Assembly (NCBI GenBank): GCA_902592935.1 | Contig: CACJGD010000007.1 | Location: 1 to 42,202 of the forward strand | Source of the DNA: an uncultured Pelagibacteraceae bacterium | Lineage (GTDB): Bacteria; Pseudomonadota; Alphaproteobacteria; Pelagibacterales; Pelagibacteraceae | Direction: 5' to 3' | DNA: 42,202 nucleotides | Part shown: piece by piece, positions 35,459 to 42,202 of the stretch | How the letters are laid out: every line of letters starts with the position of its first letter | Numbering within the stretch: position 1 is the stretch's first letter | Made by a program: the position numbers and the translations under genes | The notes under the pieces: generated by a model | Databases searched by the model: none | Told to the model about the DNA's origin: nothing | The model's input: only the letters and a program-made list of their open reading frames with translations

Positions 35459-36348
35459 TGGTTGCTTTTAATAAATATTATAATCACTTTAATTTACTTT
35501 CATCAGTTTTAATTCTTGTTTCATTATTACTGTTAATATTTAAAGGGCTTAATTTCGGTATAGACTTTAAAGGTGGTACATTAATTGAATTAAGAGCTTC
35601 AGATTCAAAAATAAATGTTAGTTCATTAAGAGATAGATTTAATCAAATGGATTTAGGAGATGTTTCAGTTAAGAAATTTGGTAATGATACTGATTTTTTA
35701 GTAAAATTTGAAAATAAAGACAATAAGAAGAACATTATTGAGGAAATTAAAGCTAACTTAGATAAATCTTTTGGAAACAATTATGATTTTAGAAGAGTTG
35801 AAAATGTTGGTCCAAAAGTTAGTGCCGAATTATTAAAATCAGGGGTAATAGCAATATCTTTGTCATTAGCATTAATGCTGATTTATATTTGGATAAGATT
35901 TGAATGGCAGTTTAGTTTAGGTGCAATTTTAGCTTTGTTCCATGATGTAATTGTAACTCTAGGTGTTTTTTCTTTATTTAGTTTAGAAATAAACTTATCA
36001 ATTATAGCAGCTGTGTTAACAATAGTTGGATATTCTATGAATGATACAGTGGTAATTTTTGACCGTGTGCGTGAAAATTTAAGAAAATATTCAGATATAA
36101 AAATTTTTGAATTAACAAATATTTCGATTAATGAGACTTTATCAAGAACAATAATAACATCCGCAACTACTTTGCTTGCTTTATTAGCAATATATTTTTT
36201 TGGTGGTGAAATATTAAAAGGATTTTCACTAGCAATGATACTTGGTGTTGTTTTTGGAACTTATTCGTCGATTTATATAGCTAATACTGTTTTGGTTAGA
36301 CTAAGAGTTTCACAAAAAACTGTTCTTAGAGAAGACGATACAAAGTAA
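35458..36348 (+). CDS. secF: Protein translocase subunit SecF
   Basis: 296 residues, six membrane helices. Signatures: NFGIDFKGGTLIELRAS (first helix exit), VGPKVSAELLKSGV and YSMNDTVVIFDRVRENLR. It acts with SecD in proton-driven protein export. It starts in the secD stop and ends two bases before the end of a minus-strand gene, so no terminator space exists between them. Confidence 0.96.
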   Translation: MVAFNKYYNHFNLLSSVLILVSLLLLIFKGLNFGIDFKGGTLIELRASDSKINVSSLRDRFNQMDLGDVSVKKFGNDTDFLVKFENKDNKKNIIEEIKANLDKSFGNNYDFRRVENVGPKVSAELLKSGVIAISLSLALMLIYIWIRFEWQFSLGAILALFHDVIVTLGVFSLFSLEINLSIIAAVLTIVGYSMNDTVVIFDRVRENLRKYSDIKIFELTNISINETLSRTIITSATTLLALLAIYFFGGEILKGFSLAMILGVVFGTYSSIYIANTVLVRLRVSQKTVLREDDTK

Positions 36349-36349
36349 T

Positions 36350-36952
36350 TTAATATAAGTTTTGCGCTATTACCATTGTAAGCAACATTGGCAAAGATAA
36401 CAAAGTATTTGTTCTTGAGAACAGCATTGCAGTTTTAGCTGATTTTGCTTTTGTATCAGGATCACTTTCTACAATTCCCAAAGCTCTTTTTTGATTTGGC
36501 CAAATAACAAACCAAACATTAAAAGCCATTATAATTCCTAGCCACATTCCAATGCCTATAGCAGTATGCTTTGGTACACCGGAGCCTATACTTAATGTCA
36601 TTGCATCATGCAGGTATCCATTTAAAAGAGCAAGAATTAATCCAGAAAGAACAGTTAATGCAGCAGCCCATCTAAAATAAAATAATGCAGCTGGAGCAAT
36701 TACTTTGCCTATAGCTGGTTTTTGTTCATCTGGAATTTTTCCCATATTAGGAATTTGAACAAAATTAAAATACCAAAGTAATCCAATCCACATAATAGCA
36801 ACAATCACATGTATGTATCTGAATAACCAGCTCCAGAATAATGTATCAATAGCTATCCCATCATTTAAATAAAATAATCCTAAAAACAATATTATTGCTA
36901 AAGCAAGTGATGTGTGAATTGTTTTAGACAATGATGACAATAAATTACTCAT
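36350..36952 (-). CDS. PuuD-type (urate hydroxylase membrane domain) integral membrane protein
   Basis: 200 residues, about five membrane helices. The motif FRYIHVIVAIMWIGLLWYFNFVQIPNMG (about 45-72) and the later VPKHTAIGIGMWLGIIMAFNVWFVIWPNQKRALG are characteristic of the membrane domain found in PuuD urate hydroxylases and related heme-like proteins with conserved histidines. The cytochrome c domain present at the C-terminus of PuuD is missing, so it is either a membrane-only relative or of a different function. Converges with secF with a one-base gap; 49 bases from uvrA, same strand. Confidence 0.65.
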   Translation of the reverse strand: MSNLLSSLSKTIHTSLALAIILFLGLFYLNDGIAIDTLFWSWLFRYIHVIVAIMWIGLLWYFNFVQIPNMGKIPDEQKPAIGKVIAPAALFYFRWAAALTVLSGLILALLNGYLHDAMTLSIGSGVPKHTAIGIGMWLGIIMAFNVWFVIWPNQKRALGIVESDPDTKAKSAKTAMLFSRTNTLLSLPMLLTMVIAQNLY

Positions 36953-37001
36953 GATTCTAATAATTATACACTAATTTTTTGATATTTTTAAGTTGTTAAA
37001 T

Positions 37002-39854
37002 CTAAGTTAAAAGAGGTTTCAGAAATTGACCGGTATAACTATCCTTAACCTTGCATACTTCTTCAGGTTTTCCTTCGGCGACAATATTACCACCTTTTAC
37101 ACCGCCTTCAGGACCCATATCCACAATATAGTCGGCCGTTTTGATAACATCTAGATTATGTTCAATCACAACGACTGTATTTCCAAGTTTTACAAAGGTA
37201 TGAAGTATTTCTAAAAGTTTTTTAATATCATGTTGATGCAAGCCTGTAGTTGGTTCATCTAAAATATACATAGTTCTTCCTGTTGATCTTTTTGAAAGTT
37301 CTTTTGCAAGCTTAATTCTTTGCGCTTCACCTCCTGATAGCGTAGTTGCTTGTTGACCGATTTTTATATAACCCAATCCTACTTTTTTTAAAGTTAGCAA
37401 TTTTGTTTTTATATTTGATATATTTTCAAAATATTCACATCCTTCATCAACTGACATATCCAAAACATCTGCAATACTTTTACCTTTAAATTTGATCTCC
37501 AAAGTTTCTCTATTGTACCTAGTTCCCTTACACTCATCGCACTGTATATAAACGTCAGGTAAAAAATGCATTTCATATGTGATTACACCATCACCTTCGC
37601 AAGCTTCACATCTACCGCCTTTAACATTAAAAGAAAATCTTCCTGGTTTATATCCTCTAGTTTTAGATTCTGGCAAACTTGTAAACCAATCTCTGATTGG
37701 GCCAAAAGCACCTGTATATGTAGCTGGATTTGATCTAGGTGTTCTACCAATAGGAGATTGGTCAATATCAATTATTTTATCAATTAATTCGACACCCTTA
37801 TAACCTTTAAATGATTTAGGTGCTTTTCGTGCTTTATTATTTAAAGTTAAATTTAAGGCATGAAATAGAGTTTGTAATATTAGAGTTGATTTACCACTAC
37901 CTGAGACACCAGTAACACAGGTAAAGGTTCCAGTTGGAACTCTAAGATTAACATTATTTAAATTATTTCCACTTGCTCCATTGATTTCTACAAATCTTCC
38001 ATTTTTAGCTAAACGTCTAGTTTTTGGTATTTCGATTGTTTTTTTATTAGCAAGATATTGACCAGTAATACTATTTTTATCTTTTTTAATTTCTTCATAT
38101 GAACCTTGGGCTGTTATTTGACCACCATTGTTCCCAGCTTCGGGACCTAGATCAATAATATGATCTGCATTTTCCATTGTCTCAGTGTCGTGCTCTACTA
38201 CAATAACAGTGTTGCCTAGATCTCGTAATCTTTTTAATGCATTAATAAGTTTAACGTTATCTTTTTGATGCAATCCTATTGAGGGTTCATCCAAAACATA
38301 TAATACACCTGTTAAACCAGATCCAATCTGTGAAGCTAATCTTATTCTTTGTGCTTCTCCGCCTGATAATGTTCCAGATTCTCTTGATAGTGTTAAATAG
38401 TCTAATCCAACATTAAGTAGGAAATTTAATCTCTCATTAATTTCCTTTAATACATGTTCTGCGATTTTAAATTGTCTTTTATCAAGATTATTTTCTAAAT
38501 TTTTAAACCATTCTGCTGCATCTAAAATAGATTTTTTTGTTACTTCACTAATATTAAGATCATTTATTTTTACACATAATGCTTCTTCTTTTAATCTATC
38601 ACCATTACAGGCCTCACAGGCAGTATCAGATTGATATTCAGCTATTGCTTCTCTTTTCCATTCGCTATCAGACTCTAAAAATCTTCGTTCAAGATTATTA
38701 ATTACACCTTCAAAGGTTTTTTTATAAGAATATTTTTCATAACCATCATCATAATTAAATTTAATCTCATCCTCGTCTGAACCATAAAGAATAATATCTT
38801 TTATTTTTTTAGGTAATTTTTTCCATTTATCATCTAAAGAAAAACCATAATGTTTAGCTAAAGATGCTAAAGTTTGGGCATAATATAATGTGGTTGATTT
38901 TGACCAAGGTTCTATTGCTCCATCTGCTAAACTTTTTCTTTCATCAGGAACAACTAAATTTGGATCAACATTTAATTTCATACCAATTCCTTCACACTCT
39001 TCACAAGCTCCATATGGACTGTTAAATGAAAAAAGTCTTGGTTCAATTTCTTCAATAGTAAAACCGCTCTCAGGGCATGCAAACTTTGTAGAGTAAATTA
39101 ATTTTTCAATTTTTCTAAATTTTTGAGGAAGTGTTTCATCTTCATATTCTATAAAAACTAAACCGTTAGCTAAATTTACCGCCGTTTCAATGCTTTCAGC
39201 TAACCTGTTGCCGAGTTTTGAATTTAAAACTATTCTATCAACTAAGATTGAAATATCGTGTTTAAGTTTTTTATCTAAATTAGGTGATTTTTCTATGTCA
39301 TATAAAACATTATCAATTTTAATTTTTCTAAAACCTCTTCTTTTGTAACTTAAAATATCTTTTTTATATTCACCCTTACGACCTCTTACTACTGGAGCGT
39401 AAATATATATTGTTGATTTTTTTGGTAATTTTTTAACTAAATCTACTATTTGTGTAATTGTTTGAGAGGTTATTGGTTTACCTGTAAATGGTGAGTAGGG
39501 TATACCTGCTCTAGCATATAAAACCCTCATGTAATCATAAATTTCTGTTACAGTTGCAACAGTAGATCTTGGGTTTTTTGAGGTATTTTTTTGCTCGATT
39601 GCAATAGCTGGACTTAATCCTTCTATTAAATCAACATTTGGTTTTTTCATTTTATCTAAAAATTGACGTGCATAGGCAGATAAACTTTCCACATACCTTC
39701 TCTGACCTTCTGCATAGATAGTATCAAAAGCTAAAGATGATTTTCCAGACCCAGACAGACCCGTTATGACCACAAATTTGTCTTTTGGAATCTCTACAGT
39801 AACATTCTTCAAATTATGTTCTTTAGCGCCCTTAATAACTATCTTTTTCATCAT
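37002..39854 (-). CDS. uvrA: Excinuclease ABC subunit A
   Basis: 950 residues, full length. Two ABC ATPase halves: Walker A motifs GLSGSGKSS (about 31-39) and GVSGSGKST (about 640), two signatures [12 protein letters not shown] and [12 protein letters not shown], and two Walker [11 protein letters not shown] and [10 protein letters not shown]. Zinc-finger cysteines: CEECEGIG in domain [10 protein letters not shown], and in domain [16 protein letters not shown] and [10 protein letters not shown]. It recognises bulky DNA lesions and loads UvrB. Two ATGs stand in a row at the start; either may be used. Divergent from ssb with an 88-base spacer; I see no clear SOS box. Confidence 0.97.
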   Translation of the reverse strand: MMKKIVIKGAKEHNLKNVTVEIPKDKFVVITGLSGSGKSSLAFDTIYAEGQRRYVESLSAYARQFLDKMKKPNVDLIEGLSPAIAIEQKNTSKNPRSTVATVTEIYDYMRVLYARAGIPYSPFTGKPITSQTITQIVDLVKKLPKKSTIYIYAPVVRGRKGEYKKDILSYKRRGFRKIKIDNVLYDIEKSPNLDKKLKHDISILVDRIVLNSKLGNRLAESIETAVNLANGLVFIEYEDETLPQKFRKIEKLIYSTKFACPESGFTIEEIEPRLFSFNSPYGACEECEGIGMKLNVDPNLVVPDERKSLADGAIEPWSKSTTLYYAQTLASLAKHYGFSLDDKWKKLPKKIKDIILYGSDEDEIKFNYDDGYEKYSYKKTFEGVINNLERRFLESDSEWKREAIAEYQSDTACEACNGDRLKEEALCVKINDLNISEVTKKSILDAAEWFKNLENNLDKRQFKIAEHVLKEINERLNFLLNVGLDYLTLSRESGTLSGGEAQRIRLASQIGSGLTGVLYVLDEPSIGLHQKDNVKLINALKRLRDLGNTVIVVEHDTETMENADHIIDLGPEAGNNGGQITAQGSYEEIKKDKNSITGQYLANKKTIEIPKTRRLAKNGRFVEINGASGNNLNNVNLRVPTGTFTCVTGVSGSGKSTLILQTLFHALNLTLNNKARKAPKSFKGYKGVELIDKIIDIDQSPIGRTPRSNPATYTGAFGPIRDWFTSLPESKTRGYKPGRFSFNVKGGRCEACEGDGVITYEMHFLPDVYIQCDECKGTRYNRETLEIKFKGKSIADVLDMSVDEGCEYFENISNIKTKLLTLKKVGLGYIKIGQQATTLSGGEAQRIKLAKELSKRSTGRTMYILDEPTTGLHQHDIKKLLEILHTFVKLGNTVVVIEHNLDVIKTADYIVDMGPEGGVKGGNIVAEGKPEEVCKVKDSYTGQFLKPLLT

Positions 39855-39903
39855 AATTTTAGTTGCTTTGAGTTAATAAAATTAATATTCAGAAGAATTG
39901 TGA

Positions 39904-39909
39904 TATAAT
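39904..39909 (+). promoter_or_regulatory. Candidate -10 box upstream of ssb
   Basis: TATAAT at 39904-39909 is a perfect -10 sequence, 33 bases before the ssb ATG, in the divergent uvrA/ssb spacer. The -35 position (about 39881-39886, ATTAAT) is weak. Confidence 0.4.
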
Positions 39910-39942
39910 TCTAATTAACTAATTTAACAAATATTAAATATT

Positions 39943-40392
39943 ATGGCTGGAAGTTTAAATAAAGTATTATTAATTGGTCGTTTGGGCGCAGATCCTGAGA
40001 TTAAGCAAATGGTAAATGGCAAAAGTGTAGCCAGATTAAGCCTTGCAACAAGTCAATCCTGGAAAGATAAAAACACAGGAGAAAGAAAAGAGAAAACGGA
40101 GTGGCACCGTATAGTTGTATTTAACGAAGGTTTAGTAAATGTTGTTCAACAATACTTAAAAAAAGGAGCTCAAGTTTATGTTGAGGGACAACTTACAACA
40201 AGAAAATGGAAAGATGAACAATCTGGACAAGACAAATATTCAACAGAAATAGTTATACAAGGATACAATTCTTCACTTACGATGTTGGGCGGAGGAAATT
40301 CTGGTGGTGGAATTCAAAATGACACAACTCAACAAAATAACATTGAGGATTCTTCACAAGTGTCAGATATGGATGATGAAATTCCATTTTAA
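39943..40392 (+). CDS. ssb: Single-stranded DNA-binding protein
   Basis: 149 residues. OB fold (1-110): [38 protein letters not shown] and [18 protein letters not shown] low-complexity linker (Gly, Asn, Gln) is followed by the acidic tip MDDEIPF, which docks repair and replication partners. It covers single-stranded DNA as a tetramer. Divergent from uvrA; five bases separate it from gyrA. Confidence 0.97.
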   Translation: MAGSLNKVLLIGRLGADPEIKQMVNGKSVARLSLATSQSWKDKNTGERKEKTEWHRIVVFNEGLVNVVQQYLKKGAQVYVEGQLTTRKWKDEQSGQDKYSTEIVIQGYNSSLTMLGGGNSGGGIQNDTTQQNNIEDSSQVSDMDDEIPF

Positions 40393-40397
40393 TTTCT

Positions 40398-42202
40398 ATG
40401 AAAAATACAGAAGAGTTTAAAGATAAAAATATAAAATTAATCTCAATGCATGATGAGATGAGCTCATCATATCTTTCTTATGCAATGAGTGTAATTGTAA
40501 GTCGTGCACTTCCTGATGTACGAGATGGATTAAAACCTGTTCATAGAAGAATTTTATATGCAATGTATAAAGGTGGTTACGATTGGTCTAAACAATTTAG
40601 AAAATCTGCAAGAATAGTTGGAGATGTTATTGGTAAATATCACCCTCATGGTGATCAATCTGTCTATGATGCTTTGGTAAGAATGGTACAAGATTTCTCT
40701 ATGAGTCTACCTTTGATTCAAGGGCAAGGAAATTTTGGTTCTATAGATGGTGATCCTGCTGCAGCAATGAGATATACCGAAACTCGATTGTCAAAAGTTT
40801 CTCAATATTTAATTGATGATATTGAAAAAAATACAATTTCTTTCAAAAGTAATTATGATGAAACTGAGAAAGAGCCTAGTGTTTTACCAGCACAGTTTCC
40901 AAATTTATTAGTAAATGGAGCTGGTGGTATTGCTGTTGGTATGGCAACAAGTATACCTCCTCATAATTTAGGTGAAATTATAGATGGTACGTTGGCTTTA
41001 ATTGATAATAAAGATATTAAAATTAAAGAGCTTATGAAACATATACCTGGTCCGGATTTTCCAACTGGAGGAGTAATTATAGGTAAAGATATAATTAAAC
41101 AAGGGTATAATAATGGGAGAGGATCTTTTAAGATAAGAGGTGAAATCTCGATTGAACAACAAAAAAATGGACGTGAAAGACTTGTAATAACCTCTATACC
41201 TTATCAAATTAATAAATCTGTTTTAAATGAAAGAATTGCTCAATTAGTAAGAGAAAAAAAGATTGAAGGAATAAGAGATATAAGAGATGAATCAAATAGA
41301 GAAGGTATAAGGGTAGCTATAGATTTAAGAAACGGTATAGAACCAGAGACAATAAAAAGACAATTATATAAAAATACCCAGATAGAAAGTTCGTTTGGCT
41401 TTAATACTTTAGCAATTGTTGAAGGAAAGCCTCAAACATGTTCGTTAAAAGATTTTTTATCAAATTTTTTAAATTTTAGAGAAGATGTAGTTATTAAGAA
41501 AACTAAATTTGATCTTCAAAAAGCTGAAGAACGTGCCCATATATTAATAGGATTGTCAGTTTCCGTTGAGAATTTGGATAAAATAATAAAAATTATTCGA
41601 TCTTCCAAAACACCTGATGATGCAAAAATATCAATTTTAAAAGTTAAATGGAAAATAAACAAATCCCAAAAATTAATTTCTTTAGTTGAGGGGAAAAAAA
41701 GTAAAAACCTTTATTCCTTATCTGAGCCACAAGTTTCAGCTATATTAGAATTAAGACTTCAAAAATTAACTGCATTAGGAATAAATGAGATTGAAGTTGA
41801 AATTAAAAAATTAGCTGAATTAATTACTAAATATAAAAAAATTATTTCATCAAAAAAAGAACTTTTGAAAGTAATTAGTGAGGAATTAAAAAATATTAAA
41901 GAGAAATTTGCAATACCGAGAAGGACTAAAATTATAGATGCTGTTTTAAATTATGACATTGAGGAAACTATTCAAAAACAATCAGTAATAATTACAGTTA
42001 CCTTGCAAGGTTATATAAAGAGAGGATCATTGGATGGCGTTAAAAAACAAAAAAGAGGTGGAAAAGGTAAATCAGGTATCACAACTAGAGATCTAGACTC
42101 TGTTGTTCAAACATTATCTGTAAATACCCATACTTCGGTTCTATTCTTTTCTACAGAGGGTTTAGTTTACAAAATAAAAGCATGGAAAATTCCGGAAGGA
42201 TC
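40398..42202 (+). CDS. gyrA: DNA gyrase subunit A (partial, runs off the right edge)
   Basis: 601 residues visible with no stop. Winged-helix and tower domain: [30 protein letters not shown] (25-53), [22 protein letters not shown] (75-96), and catalytic Tyr126 in [11 protein letters not shown]. After a coiled coil the beta-pinwheel domain begins with [23 protein letters not shown] and ends the window in the second blade, consistent with GyrA rather than ParC. The position matching E. coli Ser83 is Gln87. The gene starts five bases after ssb, from an ATG at 40398. The last third is outside the window. Confidence 0.96.
   Translation, partial: MKNTEEFKDKNIKLISMHDEMSSSYLSYAMSVIVSRALPDVRDGLKPVHRRILYAMYKGGYDWSKQFRKSARIVGDVIGKYHPHGDQSVYDALVRMVQDFSMSLPLIQGQGNFGSIDGDPAAAMRYTETRLSKVSQYLIDDIEKNTISFKSNYDETEKEPSVLPAQFPNLLVNGAGGIAVGMATSIPPHNLGEIIDGTLALIDNKDIKIKELMKHIPGPDFPTGGVIIGKDIIKQGYNNGRGSFKIRGEISIEQQKNGRERLVITSIPYQINKSVLNERIAQLVREKKIEGIRDIRDESNREGIRVAIDLRNGIEPETIKRQLYKNTQIESSFGFNTLAIVEGKPQTCSLKDFLSNFLNFREDVVIKKTKFDLQKAEERAHILIGLSVSVENLDKIIKIIRSSKTPDDAKISILKVKWKINKSQKLISLVEGKKSKNLYSLSEPQVSAILELRLQKLTALGINEIEVEIKKLAELITKYKKIISSKKELLKVISEELKNIKEKFAIPRRTKIIDAVLNYDIEETIQKQSVIITVTLQGYIKRGSLDGVKKQKRGGKGKSGITTRDLDSVVQTLSVNTHTSVLFFSTEGLVYKIKAWKIPEG

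Noticed and set aside
37002-39854. First zinc-finger cysteine pair of UvrA looks broken (CPES instead of CPxC)
   Set aside because: To my recollection the same CPxSGF form is normal in alphaproteobacterial UvrA, and the other cysteine pairs are intact.
39855-39942. SOS (LexA) operator in the uvrA/ssb divergent spacer
   Set aside because: Neither a GTTC-N7-GTTC alphaproteobacterial box nor a CTG-N10-CAG box could be found.
1-42202. CRISPR array, insertion sequence, toxin-antitoxin pair or phage genes
   Set aside because: No regularly spaced repeats, transposase, nuclease system or phage structural gene was seen on either strand.

Overview
The window is chromosomal DNA from a streamlined, very AT-rich alphaproteobacterium, most likely a SAR11 (Candidatus Pelagibacter-type) marine bacterium. 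The grounds are low GC throughout, genes that abut or overlap by 1-11 bases, almost no intergenic DNA, and alphaproteobacterial gene orders (ntrY-ntrX-trkA-trkH; argS-x-nagZ-scpA-scpB-tatABC-serS; yajC-secD-secF; uvrA/ssb-gyrA). I see no prophage, insertion sequence, CRISPR array or plasmid gene. The organism assignment is inference from style and synteny, not from a marker-gene comparison.

Layout. 1-4403: nitrogen-type two-component system NtrY (C-terminal end only) and NtrX, followed by the K+ uptake pair TrkA/TrkH. 4432-4508: tRNA-Arg(UCU). 4687-9120: a complete general L-amino-acid ABC transporter (aapJQMP) with a structured leader and a terminator hairpin between aapJ and aapQ. 9311-9934: an XRE-type regulator, a large convergent stem-loop, and tRNA-Asn(GUU) and tRNA-Cys(GCA) on the minus strand. 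10059-16459: valS, ilvD, a ManC-type sugar nucleotide enzyme and an EamA transporter. 16456-19268 (minus): a small membrane protein, a PiT-like permease, an aquaporin-type channel, an ArsC-type arsenate reductase and another small membrane protein. This reads as a phosphate/arsenate handling island. 19354-20235 (minus): a PhyH-family dioxygenase.

20368-24419: zinc acquisition. znuA is divergent from znuC-znuB-zur, with two Zur-box-like palindromes in the shared promoter region, and an Ldh2-family reductase is coupled to zur. 24411-25504 (minus): erpA-like Fe-S carrier and xthA. 25555-33541: a tightly packed run of dgt-like gene, argS, a small membrane protein, nagZ, scpA, scpB, tatA, tatB, tatC and serS. 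33597-36348: yajC, secD, secF. 36350-36952 (minus): a PuuD-type membrane domain protein. 37002-39854 (minus): uvrA. 39943-42202: ssb, then gyrA running off the right edge.

Most of the window is core genome. The points most worth a second look are: NtrX with a missing GAFTGA loop and an altered Walker B; a glutamine at the quinolone-resistance position of GyrA; the two consecutive hairpins in the aapJ leader; the phosphate/arsenate cluster with its structured 258-base spacer; the paired Zur operators; a GC-rich 90-base patch in ilvD; and the short membrane protein standing where relatives carry a SPOR-domain gene. No wholly new system could be demonstrated from sequence alone.
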